From the NCBI GenBank assembly GCA_024697405.1, contig JAILFU010000091.1:1-36193 (forward strand): a stretch of 36,193 nt of DNA, given 5' to 3'. Positions 17,727 through 25,894 of the stretch are shown here, piece by piece; position 1 is the stretch's first letter, and each line of letters begins with the position of its first letter. Below the pieces are notes generated by a model. The model did not search any database and was not told where the DNA came from. It saw nothing but the letters and a program-made list of their open reading frames with translations. The DNA comes from Prevotella sp. (lineage in GTDB: Bacteria; Bacteroidota; Bacteroidia; Bacteroidales; Bacteroidaceae). Both the position numbers and the translations under genes were made by a program.

Positions 17727-18386
17727 ATGATTATGAAACAGACAGACAAAAACGTAATCATGATTACGGCCGGGGGCGTAGGTGAGCGCTTTGGCAGCAG
17801 CGTCCCCAAGCAGTATGTGGAAATAGACGGCCGGCAGGTCATCTCTTACGTGATAGACGCCTGCAAACGAAGCACACTGGCCGACACCATCCTCGTGGTG
17901 GCGCACCCGAAGTATCACGACGAGCTGACGGCGGCCTATGGAGTGGATGTGACGGCTAGCGGCCCTGAGCTGAACGTTACCAAGCGCAACGGACTGGACT
18001 ACATACGCCGTCACAGCGACTGCGAGAAGCTGGTCGTGGTCGATGCTGTCAGACCGACAGTGGAGAGTCGGGTGATAGACCGTTTCTTCACGCTGCTCGA
18101 CCAGTACGACGCTGTGGCATGTGCACGGAAAATCACCGACAGCCTGGGACGATACGGGGAATGGATAGTGAACCGGGAGGAGTATTACACGCTGTCCACG
18201 CCGGAGGCTTTCAATTTCAGCCTCATCGACAGACATTTCAAGGCAGATTCACCCCTGACGGAGTCTATTCAGCAACTGCCGGAAACTTCACGGGTGTATT
18301 TGGATTTCGATGTTCCCTATTACGACAAGCTGACCTACCCGGAGGACCTGGCCAAAATCCAATCCATACTGAGCCGCAGGAAATAG
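17727..18386 (+). CDS. IspD-like cytidylyltransferase (divergent)
   Basis: A 219-residue nucleotidyltransferase. The N-terminal CTP-binding loop ITAGGVGERFGSSVPKQY has the Arg and Lys (21 and 28, or 19 and 26 from the second Met) matching the catalytic Arg20/Lys27 of E. coli IspD. A second block reads VVVDAVRPTV, whereas true IspD proteins normally have VHDAARP. The C-terminal PEAF and YPEDLAKI segments are also family-like. IspD makes CDP-methylerythritol for isoprenoids; relatives such as TarI/BcbE-type enzymes make other CDP-alcohols. The loss of the HDAARP His, and the position back to back with a CDP-alcohol phosphotransferase, suggest a different CDP-alcohol product, but a divergent IspD cannot be excluded. 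It ends 3 bp from the convergent histidine kinase gene. Confidence 0.85.
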   Translation: MIMKQTDKNVIMITAGGVGERFGSSVPKQYVEIDGRQVISYVIDACKRSTLADTILVVAHPKYHDELTAAYGVDVTASGPELNVTKRNGLDYIRRHSDCEKLVVVDAVRPTVESRVIDRFFTLLDQYDAVACARKITDSLGRYGEWIVNREEYYTLSTPEAFNFSLIDRHFKADSPLTESIQQLPETSRVYLDFDVPYYDKLTYPEDLAKIQSILSRRK

Positions 18387-18413
18387 CTCCTAACTCCTAG
18401 CTCCTGACTCCTG
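18387..18413 (+). repeat. CTCCTAA-type heptamer repeat between convergent genes
   Basis: CTCCTAA, CTCCTAG, CTCCTGA and CTCCTGG follow each other, starting at the base after the cytidylyltransferase stop codon. The last codons and stop of the histidine kinase gene (opposite strand) lie inside the repeat. This is the one copy of the repeat family in the window that is not at a promoter. Confidence 0.85.
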
Positions 18414-19655
18414 GATGGGTATCTCGACCATGAACTTCGACCCTTGTCCCGGCTTCGACTCCACCGTGACGGAGCCGCCCAGGCTGTTAGCCATCGTCTG
18501 GCAGATGCTCAGGCCCAAACCGGCACCGGGCACGAACTCGTCGATTTTGAAGAAGCGCTCGAAGATGCGTTTCCGGTTCTCCTCGGCAATGCCTATGCCA
18601 GTGTCGCTCACCCATGCTGTGACACGGCCGTCTTTGGGGGCATCGTAGCCCACGACGATACTCCCCTGAGCGGTGAACTTCACCGCGTTCGACAGCAAAT
18701 GCTTGAATATTTCGTTAAAGCGGTTGAGGTCGGTGGTGAGCAGCAAAGCCTCGCTGCCAAACTCCGTCTTCAGCTCCACGCCAGGCTTCAACTCGTTGCG
18801 GAAACGCTCCACCTGCTCAGCCAGCACTTGGTTCAGGTCGAAACTGCTCAGCTGTATCTGTGCCTGTCCCGACTCTATCGACGAGATATTCACCACATCG
18901 TTGATGATGTTCAGCAGCTTCTGGGAGTTATCGCTGATTAGGTCGAGCAGCCCCCGGCGCTCCTCGTCGGAAGTGATGTCTGGCAACAGGCTGGTGAACC
19001 CCACAATGGCATTCAGCGGCGTGCGAATCTCATGGCTCATGTGGGCAATGAAGGCCGACTTCATGCGGTTGCTCTCCTCGGCATTGTTGCGGGCGGCTAT
19101 CAGCTCTGCCTCCATCAGCTTGCGGTCGTCGATAATCTGAGTGGTGCCCACGATGCTGGTAGGCTTGCCCTCTACATCGCGCTCCACCACGGTGGCGTAG
19201 CTCTCTTCCCAGTAGCATTTGTCAGAATGAGGGATAAGCACCCGGTACTCCTCATGATAGTTCTCCGTGATGCCTGCGCAAAGGTCGCTCAACGCCTTGT
19301 CCAGACGCTCCGCATCCTGCGGATGGATATTACTGACGATAATGCTGACCGACAAACCATCGGTAAAGCTTGTCATCTTGCTTCTCTTGTCGCGGAAGTC
19401 GTTGTCAAAAGTGATGATCATGGTCTTCGGGTCAAGATGCCAAGTAATCAGTTTCATGGCCCGCAGGACAAACTCTGCCTCAACGTTATTCTCATTCAGC
19501 TTACCCAGCTGTTCCAGCTCAAAGCGCAACTGTTTGCCCGTCTTTCGCTGATGGAACAGCGACCAGACGAAAAAGACAAATAACACAGCCAACAACCCCC
19601 AAACAAAGATTTCAGAGTTGTCAGACTTAAGCGATATGGCGAACAGTTGCATCAT
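18390..19655 (-). CDS. Membrane-anchored sensor histidine kinase
   Basis: A 421-residue kinase: one N-terminal membrane segment (~18-36), a short coiled region, a PAS-like domain (~60-190, ending TSIVGTTQIIDDRK), then HisKA with the phospho-acceptor His208 in MSHEIRTPLNA and a full HATPase_c domain (N box LLSNAVKFT, G1 box SDTGIGI, F box RIFERFFK, G2 box GAGLGLSI). Such kinases autophosphorylate and pass the phosphate to a response regulator; none is encoded next door, so it is an orphan here. Only a short tail precedes the membrane segment, so any signal would be sensed in the membrane or the cytoplasmic PAS domain. The final residues are encoded within a CTCCTAA-type repeat, probably a recent 3' extension. 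Two ATGs in tandem begin the frame. Confidence 0.9.
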   Translation of the reverse strand: MMQLFAISLKSDNSEIFVWGLLAVLFVFFVWSLFHQRKTGKQLRFELEQLGKLNENNVEAEFVLRAMKLITWHLDPKTMIITFDNDFRDKRSKMTSFTDGLSVSIIVSNIHPQDAERLDKALSDLCAGITENYHEEYRVLIPHSDKCYWEESYATVVERDVEGKPTSIVGTTQIIDDRKLMEAELIAARNNAEESNRMKSAFIAHMSHEIRTPLNAIVGFTSLLPDITSDEERRGLLDLISDNSQKLLNIINDVVNISSIESGQAQIQLSSFDLNQVLAEQVERFRNELKPGVELKTEFGSEALLLTTDLNRFNEIFKHLLSNAVKFTAQGSIVVGYDAPKDGRVTAWVSDTGIGIAEENRKRIFERFFKIDEFVPGAGLGLSICQTMANSLGGSVTVESKPGQGSKFMVEIPIQESGARS

Positions 19656-19662
19656 TTCCCTG

Positions 19663-19704
19663 CAAAATTATACAAAAGTTAGGAGTTTTGAGTCAGGAGT
19701 GGGG
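19663..19704 (-). promoter_or_regulatory. Promoter of the kinase gene with CTCCTAAC-type repeats
   Basis: The minus strand has TAATTTTG at 19670-19663, 7 nt before the start codon, so the mRNA should be almost leaderless. No TTG is found 20 bp upstream; instead the region reads CTCC-CACTCCTGACTC...CTCCTAAC, with the last unit at 19685-19678. Confidence 0.65.
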
Positions 19705-19759
19705 AGTTATTCGCTAGCTCTTAACTTTTTTTAATTAAAGGAGCCGAAAAAACTCTTGG

Positions 19760-19797
19760 CTCCTAACTCCTAACTCCTAACTTTTTTTGTATCTTTG
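19760..19797 (+). promoter_or_regulatory. Promoter of the RNA methyltransferase gene with CTCCTAAC repeats
   Basis: Three CTCCTAA heptamers (19760-19781) end 8 bp before TATCTTTG at 19790-19797. There is no TTG at the -33 position, which the repeats occupy. The start codon is at 19825, about 25 nt after the expected transcription start. Confidence 0.68.
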
Positions 19798-19824
19798 CAG
19801 CCGAAATACGCTATTTCATCAAAC

Positions 19825-21348
19825 ATGGAGCAAAACTTTGAGCTCATCGCCAAAACATTCATGGGATTGGAGCCCGTCCTGGCGAAAGAGCTGACTCAAC
19901 TGGGGGCTAACGACGTACAAATAGGTAGACGCATGGTGTCGTTTACAGGTGACAAAGAGCTGATGTACCGCGCAAACTTCCAGCTGCACACGGCCATCAA
20001 AATCCTGAAGCCCATCCACCGTTTCAAGGCGCGAAGTGCCGACGACGTCTACGAGGAAATCAAGAAGCTGGACTGGAGCCAATATCTGGCCGACGACAAG
20101 ACCTTTGCCGTCGACTCGGTGGTCTTCTCCGAGGAGTTCCGCCACTCGAAGTTCGTCAGCTACAAGGTCAAGGATGCCATTGTCGACCAGCTGCGCGAGC
20201 GAACGGGCAAACGCCCCAATATCTCCATCACCAATCCCGACTTGCGACTGCACATCCATATTGCCGAGGACGACTGCACGCTCTGCCTCGATAGCAGCGG
20301 CGAGAGTCTCCACCGCCGGGGCTATCGCCAGGAGAGCGTGGAGGCTCCCATCAACGAGGTGCTGGCTGCCGGCATCATCATGCTGACGGGCTGGCAGGGT
20401 GAGACCGACTTCATCGACCCCATGTGCGGCTCAGGCACATTCCTCATCGAGGCTGCCCTCATCGCCCGAAACATGGCTCCAGGTCTCTTCCGCAAGGAAT
20501 ATGCCTTCGAGAAATGGGCCGACTTCGATGCCGACCTGTTCGACGAGATCTACAACGACGACTCGCAGGAGCGCGAATTCCAGCACCGCATCTATGGCTA
20601 CGACATCGACATGAAGGCCGTGAACACCGCACGCATGAATGTGAAGGCGGCGGGATTCTCCGACTGCATCACCATTGAGCAGCAGGACTTCAAGGATTTC
20701 ACCCAGCCCGGCGACAAGGCCGTCATCGTCACCAACCCGCCCTACGGCGAGCGAATCTCCACGCCCGACCTGCTGGGCACCTACCGCATGATAGGCGAAC
20801 GGCTGAAGCACCATTTCATCGGCAACGATGCCTGGATTCTGAGCTACCGCGAAGAGTGCTTCGAACAGATAGGCCTGAAGCCCAGCATCAAGATTCCACT
20901 CTACAACGGAAGCCTGGAGTGCGAACTGCGCAAATACCAGATGTTCGACGGCAAGATGAAAATCTTCCGCAGCGAAGGTGGAGCCGTGAAGACCGAGGAG
21001 GAGAAACGGCAGATGGCCGAGAAGCACCGCTTCAGGAAAGAACGCGAGTTCAAGCAGCGCATCACCGAGCAGGAGGAGAACGAAGAGGGCGACATCCGCT
21101 CGTTCACCTTCCACCGCCATGACCTGACTACCGACAGGAAAGGAGAGCGGAGAGGACAGAAAGAGGAACGTGGAGAACGGAAGTCGCGCTTCCGCAAGGA
21201 CAACGACGACGCCCGGTTCCCCAGGAAGGGGGGAAAGCCCGACAAGAATGGGAAATACAACGACAGGCAGAACCGTGGCGGACACGAGCGCTTCGACCGC
21301 AGCGGAGGCAAACGCAACAACAAAAGAAACAACCACAATGAAGACTAA
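19825..21348 (+). CDS. THUMP-domain class I RNA methyltransferase (RlmL-like)
   Basis: A 507-residue protein. An N-terminal THUMP-type RNA-binding region (~45-155) is followed by a Rossmann methyltransferase with DPMCGSGT at 198-205 and the N6/N2-type catalytic motif TNPPYGERI at 303-311. This is the Bacteroidetes single-domain counterpart of the N-terminal half of E. coli RlmL, which methylates G2445 of 23S rRNA; the fused RlmK half is absent. The last ~120 residues are very basic and Arg/Gly/Asn-rich (for example GGKRNNKRNN), probably a disordered RNA-binding tail. The start is the ATG at 19825; an upstream in-frame TTG at 19795 lies inside the -7 box and cannot be the start. It overlaps the next gene by 11 bp. 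Confidence 0.9.
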   Translation: MEQNFELIAKTFMGLEPVLAKELTQLGANDVQIGRRMVSFTGDKELMYRANFQLHTAIKILKPIHRFKARSADDVYEEIKKLDWSQYLADDKTFAVDSVVFSEEFRHSKFVSYKVKDAIVDQLRERTGKRPNISITNPDLRLHIHIAEDDCTLCLDSSGESLHRRGYRQESVEAPINEVLAAGIIMLTGWQGETDFIDPMCGSGTFLIEAALIARNMAPGLFRKEYAFEKWADFDADLFDEIYNDDSQEREFQHRIYGYDIDMKAVNTARMNVKAAGFSDCITIEQQDFKDFTQPGDKAVIVTNPPYGERISTPDLLGTYRMIGERLKHHFIGNDAWILSYREECFEQIGLKPSIKIPLYNGSLECELRKYQMFDGKMKIFRSEGGAVKTEEEKRQMAEKHRFRKEREFKQRITEQEENEEGDIRSFTFHRHDLTTDRKGERRGQKEERGERKSRFRKDNDDARFPRKGGKPDKNGKYNDRQNRGGHERFDRSGGKRNNKRNNHNED

Positions 21349-23620
21349 GTCCCTGCTCATCCTCCTCACCCTTCTTACCCTACTCCCCTCCCCCATGGCC
21401 GCTCAGCAAAAGCGCTTCACACTGGAAGACCTGAACTTCGGCGGGCGCAACTACCACAACCTCCGCCCGAAGAACATGTCGCTCACCTGGTGGGGCGACC
21501 AACTGGTGCAGACCGACGTGGAGGAGTGCTACACCATCGATGCCAAGACGGGGAAGAAGACCCTGCTCTTCACCCTCGACGAGATTAACCAATGGGCGGA
21601 GTGCGACGGCGATACGAAGCAGGTGCGCCACCTGATGAACGCCACCTTCCCCTACCCCGACAAGCCGCTGGTGGCCGTGGGAAACCGCCTGGCCTTTATA
21701 CTCGTAGATTTCAAGGAGAAGCACGTCGTATGGGAGGACAGCATCTCTGGCCAGGATGCCAACGACTGGAGCCCGCAGTCACGTGCCACGGCCTACGTGC
21801 AGAACCATCAGCTCTTCGTCGTCGACGGCAAGGGCTACAAGCGTCAGCTCACCACCGACGGCTCACGCGAGATAGTCTATGGCCAGAGCGTACACCGCGA
21901 CGAGTTCGGCATCACGAAGGGCACATTCTGGAGTCCCGACGGCCAGCGCCTGGCCTTCTACCGCATGGACCAGACCATGGTGACCGACTACCCACAGGTT
22001 GACCTGAACCCCTGCGTCGAGCCATGCATCGCAAAGATGCAGCCCGACAAATATCCCATGGCGGGCACAAACACCCACCTTGTCACCGTCGGCATCTATG
22101 ACTTAAACACCCAAAAGACCACCTACCTCCAGACCCCCGCCGTCGACTATGCTGCGATGCCATCGCAGCCCCAATCCCCCTGCTACTTCACCAACATCAG
22201 CTGGAGCCCCGACTCGAAGCATGTCTTCATCCAGGAGCTGAACCGCGACCAGAACGACTGCCGCCTCGTCAGCTACGATGCCGAGACGGGAAAGCGCGAA
22301 CACCAGCTCTGCCGTGAAACCAGCGACAAATATGTCGAGCCGCTGAACCCCATACAGTTCCTGCCGTGGGACAGCAGCCTCTTCATCCTCCAGAGCCAGA
22401 AGGACGGCTACAACCACCTGTACCTCTATAATATAAAGGGCGAATGCATCAAACAGCTGACCAGTGGCCCGTGGGTGGTGCTCGACGTGCTGGGCTTCAA
22501 CCAGAAGCTGAAGAGCGTCATCATCGCCTCCAACGAGAAGCATCCCCTGCAGCGCAACATCTTTGCCGTCGATGTCAAGACAGGACGGCGCACGCCGCTC
22601 GACAACCGAACGGGCGTGCACCGGGCTGTTCTCTCCAAGGGCACCGGTTCACTGCTTTACGACAAATGGCAGGATCCCGTCACACCCAACAACATCGACC
22701 TCACAAGCACCAAGGAGCGCAAGGCTGTGCGACTGCTTACCGCCCCCGACCCCTGGGAAGACTACCAGCAGCCCGGCTATCTCAGCGGAAGCATCAAAGC
22801 TGCCGACGGCGTGACCGACCTCTACTACCGCATGGTAGTGCCCAGGGCACTTTACGACCAGCTCCCAACCGACAGCGAAGGCCAGAAGACGCCCCTTCCC
22901 TGGAGAGGGACTGGAGGCGCGTTCCCCACCGTCGTCTATGTCTACGGCGGTCCTCATGCCCACAACATTGAGGCATCGTGGCACTGGTACAGCCGTTCGT
23001 GGGAGACCTACATGGCGCAGAAAGGCTACATCGTCTTCATCCTCGACAACAGGGGAAGCGAGAACCGAGGACGCGACTTCGAGCAGGCCACCTTCCGCCA
23101 GCTCGGTCAGGTGGAGATGAAGGACCAGATGAAGGGCGTGGAGTTCCTGAAGAGCCTGCCCTACGTCGACAGTAACCGTCTGGGAGTCCACGGATGGAGC
23201 TACGGCGGCTACATGACCATCTCGCTGATGACCAACTATCCCGACGTGTTCAAGGTGGGCGTGGCCGGAGGCCCTGTCATCGACTGGCACTGGTATGAGG
23301 TGATGTATGGCGAGCGCTATATGGACACGCCGCAGCAGAACCCCGACGGCTATGCAAAGACCAGCCTCATCAGCCAGGCAAAGAACCTGAAAGGAAAGCT
23401 CCAGATCATCATCGGCTATAACGACCCCACCGTCGTGCCACAGCATGCCCTGTCCTTCCTGAAAGCCTGTGTACAGGCCGGCACCCAGCCCGACCTCTTC
23501 GTCTATCCTGGCGAGGGCCACAACATGGCTGGCCACGCCAGCGTGCACCTCCACGAGCGCATCACGCAGTATTTTGACGACTATTTAGACCCCATTCTGC
23601 CCCCGAAGGGGCAACAATAG
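21338..23620 (+). CDS. ptpA: Prolyl tripeptidyl peptidase (S9 family, PtpA-like)
   Basis: A 760-residue secreted serine peptidase with a signal peptide ending near PMAAQ. An eight-bladed-type propeller (~45-500) precedes the alpha/beta-hydrolase domain with triad Ser621 (GWSYGGY), Asp696 (YNDPTVV) and His728 (GEGHNMAG). The sequence follows Porphyromonas gingivalis PtpA as I recall it: SVHRDEFGITKGTFWSPDG contains Glu189, matching the Glu that binds the substrate N-terminus, and FYRMDQTMV, YPMAGT, YVEPLNP and VYVYGGPHA blocks recur in order. PtpA removes tripeptides from peptides with proline in the third position, in the periplasm, to feed amino-acid use. A DPP IV-like activity is the alternative. 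Its start lies within the end of the methyltransferase gene, so the two are translated from one message. Confidence 0.9.
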   Translation: MKTKSLLILLTLLTLLPSPMAAQQKRFTLEDLNFGGRNYHNLRPKNMSLTWWGDQLVQTDVEECYTIDAKTGKKTLLFTLDEINQWAECDGDTKQVRHLMNATFPYPDKPLVAVGNRLAFILVDFKEKHVVWEDSISGQDANDWSPQSRATAYVQNHQLFVVDGKGYKRQLTTDGSREIVYGQSVHRDEFGITKGTFWSPDGQRLAFYRMDQTMVTDYPQVDLNPCVEPCIAKMQPDKYPMAGTNTHLVTVGIYDLNTQKTTYLQTPAVDYAAMPSQPQSPCYFTNISWSPDSKHVFIQELNRDQNDCRLVSYDAETGKREHQLCRETSDKYVEPLNPIQFLPWDSSLFILQSQKDGYNHLYLYNIKGECIKQLTSGPWVVLDVLGFNQKLKSVIIASNEKHPLQRNIFAVDVKTGRRTPLDNRTGVHRAVLSKGTGSLLYDKWQDPVTPNNIDLTSTKERKAVRLLTAPDPWEDYQQPGYLSGSIKAADGVTDLYYRMVVPRALYDQLPTDSEGQKTPLPWRGTGGAFPTVVYVYGGPHAHNIEASWHWYSRSWETYMAQKGYIVFILDNRGSENRGRDFEQATFRQLGQVEMKDQMKGVEFLKSLPYVDSNRLGVHGWSYGGYMTISLMTNYPDVFKVGVAGGPVIDWHWYEVMYGERYMDTPQQNPDGYAKTSLISQAKNLKGKLQIIIGYNDPTVVPQHALSFLKACVQAGTQPDLFVYPGEGHNMAGHASVHLHERITQYFDDYLDPILPPKGQQ

Positions 23621-23683
23621 ACCTGTAGGCATGCGCAAAGAATCGGCAGAAGGGAAGCTTTCAGGGACAGAAAGGAGGACTTT

Positions 23684-24097
23684 ATGACTTTAAAAGAATT
23701 CTTTAAGGGCGACCGCTTTGCAGTCCTGGCGGGCTGCGAGCTGCTGGAGATTGGCAAGGGCTATGCCCGTGCCTGCATGACTGTAGAGGAGCACCATCTA
23801 AACGGAGGCAACTTCTGCCAGGGCGGAGCCTTGTTCACCTTGGCCGACCTGGCCTTTGCCGCAGCTGTGAACAGCCATCTGGTGCTCACGGTCTCCACCA
23901 GTTCCAACATCACCTATTTCCGCTCTGTGCCTCTGGGAGCCACCGTCTATGCAGAAGCCAGGGAACTGGTGGACCATCATCGGATGCCCTACGCCGAGGT
24001 GCGTCTCACCGACGAATCAGGACAGCTTATAGCCCTCTTCACCTCAGGCGGCTACAGGAAGCAGGAGGTCAGGCTGACTGATGTAGAGCCGGTTTAG
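23684..24097 (+). CDS. PaaI-type hotdog-fold thioesterase
   Basis: A 137-residue single hotdog domain. HHLNGGNFCQGGALFTLADL (37-56) is the family's signature: Asn40 and Asp55 sit at the expected catalytic positions, while the usual HGG is CQGG (Gln46 for His), a change I believe is common in Bacteroidetes members. Family members hydrolyse acyl-CoA thioesters in the cytoplasm, often aryl- or short-chain ones, as homotetramers; the substrate here is unknown. It follows the peptidase gene by 63 bp with no visible -7 box, so it is probably transcribed with it. Confidence 0.88.
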   Translation: MTLKEFFKGDRFAVLAGCELLEIGKGYARACMTVEEHHLNGGNFCQGGALFTLADLAFAAAVNSHLVLTVSTSSNITYFRSVPLGATVYAEARELVDHHRMPYAEVRLTDESGQLIALFTSGGYRKQEVRLTDVEPV

Positions 24098-24127
24098 CCC
24101 GATATCCCGAATGAGGGCACGCATTTT

Positions 24128-24145
24128 GACGTCCCCACGTCTTTT
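24128..24145 (+). terminator. Candidate terminator after the thioesterase gene
   Basis: GACGT-CCCC-ACGTC followed by TTTT, 30 bp after the stop codon. The stem has only 5 bp, but position and T-run fit. Confidence 0.42.
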
Positions 24146-24510
24146 GGAGAATCATTGCCCCAAGGTTTGATAACACCCCCTCTCTCCTCTCAAGCACGCT
24201 TAACAGGCGTGTTTCGTCCGTTGCAGGCGCTTCCAGCGCCGCCCAGCTTCTCCGCCCCCACGCGCGCACAATACGCGCAAAAAAACGAGCTACTCGAGCT
24301 ACTTTTGAATCCAAAAAACTGACTAGCAATCGGTTACCAGTAGCTACAGGAGCATATTTGGTGCTACCTCGGTAGCTACCGACGTGGTACTATCAAATAC
24401 TGCCGCCGTTTGGAGACAACGCCCCTAAAATTCAGCAGATTAGATACCAAAGTAGCGCATGTAGCGCCAAAAAAGAGTATTTGCTATTATATAGTGTTCT
24501 AGGCACAGCC
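24146..24510. other. Gene-free region with hairpins and GTAGC-rich palindromes
   Basis: No coding frame is convincing here. Visible structures are GCACGC/GCGTGT (24194-24212, one G-T pair), GGCGC-TTCCA-GCGCC (24226-24240) and the perfect 14-bp palindrome TCGGTAGCTACCGA at 24369-24382. GTAGC or its complement GCTAC recurs about nine times between 24289 and 24467. It separates two converging gene sets, so it may be only a 3' region or a decayed repeat. Confidence 0.6.
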
Positions 24511-25047
24511 TCACTGGACGCGGAACAGCGAGAAATTCACGCTGCCATAGCTGCGGTGCTCCACAAAGCAGGGATGCTGCGAGAATTCGTGGTCCTTGCC
24601 ATGCTCAAAAACAAATATGCCGTCTGGCTTAAGCAGGGCGTTACTAAAGATGAGGTCAGGAATGGTGGGCAGTTCTTTCAGCGCATATGGAGGATCGGCA
24701 AAGATAAAGTCGAACTGCTGATGGCAGCCATGGATATAGCGGAACACGTCGCCACGCAGCGGAAGGCAGTTGCTGGCGTCCAGCTTCTTCACACAGTCAC
24801 AGATGAAGCGGTGGTGGTCACGGTCCAGCTCCACGCTGACCACTTGGCTACAGCCGCGCGACAGCAACTCCAGCGTGATGCTGCCAGTACCTGCAAAAAG
24901 GTCGAGGGCACTGGCGCCGTCGAAGTCTACATAGCCTGTGAGTACATTGAAAATGTTCTCCTTGGCAAAGTCGGTCGTAGGCCTTGCCTTGAAAGTGCGG
25001 GGAATGTCAAAACGACGCCCCTTGTATATCCCGGTGATAATCCTCAC
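24511..25047 (-). CDS. rsmD: 16S rRNA (guanine966-N2)-methyltransferase RsmD
   Basis: A 178-residue SAM-dependent methyltransferase. It opens with the RsmD pattern MRIITGIYKGRRFDIP and RPTTDFAKENIFNVL, then DLFAGTGSITLE (49-60) for SAM binding and the catalytic DPPY at 118-121. RsmD methylates G966 of 16S rRNA during 30S assembly. The start codon is GTG at 25047, preceded by a purine-rich duplicated GAGGAG sequence on the coding strand. It is the last gene of a leftward operon after DUF3822, a pairing typical of Bacteroidetes. Confidence 0.93.
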   Translation of the reverse strand: MRIITGIYKGRRFDIPRTFKARPTTDFAKENIFNVLTGYVDFDGASALDLFAGTGSITLELLSRGCSQVVSVELDRDHHRFICDCVKKLDASNCLPLRGDVFRYIHGCHQQFDFIFADPPYALKELPTIPDLIFSNALLKPDGIFVFEHGKDHEFSQHPCFVEHRSYGSVNFSLFRVQ

Positions 25048-25054
25048 AACTTCT

Positions 25055-25080
25055 CGCTCCTCACTTTTCGCTCCTCACTT
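25055..25080 (-). repeat. Duplicated AAGTGAGGAGCG before the rsmD start
   Basis: On the minus strand the 12-mer AAGTGAGGAGCG occurs twice, 14 bp apart (25080-25069 and 25066-25055), ending 7 bp before the GTG. Each copy contains GAGGAG, which could act as a ribosome-binding site, unusual for this phylum. Confidence 0.6.
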
Positions 25081-25090
25081 CCCGCTTCTC

Positions 25091-25894
25091 TCACCTGCCT
25101 TTGACCACCAGCGTCTGAAGGTCGTAGGGAACGCCGTCGATGGCAGTGACAGGATGCTGGTTGAAGTCCGCCTGCGGGTTGATGACATGGACTTTGTCCA
25201 AGAATCTCTTCAGCTCTTCCATCAGCACATCCTTGTCGGGGAGGTTTCCCACCAGGTGCAGCTCGTCGTATTCCGGCTGCAGCTGCAACTGCTTCCAGAC
25301 ATAGAATATGAAGTAGAGAGCATCCTTCACATGGGAAATAGGAAAGGAGTTGCAGAAGCGGAAGCGGTTCTGGCGGAAAGCAAACAGCTCCAGATGTTTC
25401 TCGTGGAAATAGGCATAGAGCTTGGGCCGCACGCCAGTGAAGCTACGCTGATGGAGATGGCGCCATACAGGAAGCATGCTCGTCACCAGCCGAACGTCCT
25501 TGAAATGGTCGTCGAGAACCAGCCGCACGTCCTTGTTCATGGAAAAGACAGCCACGGCATTCACATCGGGCAGCACATTATAGAAGATGACCTCCTGCTC
25601 GTTGCTGGGGAAGGCATGGCGGTACATCTGCTCCATAGTGCTCTCGTCGAACTGCTCGACAGGCACCATCAGCACATCGCCGTCTATCGATACACGCACC
25701 CTCGGCGGTGCCTGCAACAGCAGGTCGCTGTTCTTGAAAGCCTCCCGCAGATTGGCGGCTATCGACACGCCGCTCTTGACGACGTATGGTTCGTAGACGA
25801 TATCGCCGCTGTCAGCACCCTGCTCGACCATGGCCAGGGTGCCACGCCCGATGCGTATGGTCAGCCGCTTCGTAGAATTAGTTGTCTCTGCCAT
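25091..25894 (-). CDS. DUF3822 family protein
   Basis: A 267-residue protein matching the DUF3822 family, which is nearly confined to Bacteroidetes and usually sits next to rsmD, as here (43-bp gap). The family is thought to have an actin-like ATPase fold related to pilus-assembly PilM-type proteins, with no assigned function. Visible blocks include TKRLTIRIGRGTLA near the start, FSMNKDVRLVLDD mid-protein, and LYAYFHEKHLELFAF followed by DALYFIFYVWKQL and LHLVGNLP in the C-terminal half. Its ATG overlaps the end of the upstream small gene by 17 bp. Confidence 0.83.
   Translation of the reverse strand: MAETTNSTKRLTIRIGRGTLAMVEQGADSGDIVYEPYVVKSGVSIAANLREAFKNSDLLLQAPPRVRVSIDGDVLMVPVEQFDESTMEQMYRHAFPSNEQEVIFYNVLPDVNAVAVFSMNKDVRLVLDDHFKDVRLVTSMLPVWRHLHQRSFTGVRPKLYAYFHEKHLELFAFRQNRFRFCNSFPISHVKDALYFIFYVWKQLQLQPEYDELHLVGNLPDKDVLMEELKRFLDKVHVINPQADFNQHPVTAIDGVPYDLQTLVVKGR

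Noticed and set aside
17727..18386. Straight assignment as ispD
   Set aside because: The CTP-binding loop fits, but the HDAARP motif is altered and the neighbour is a CDP-alcohol phosphotransferase, so no symbol was given.
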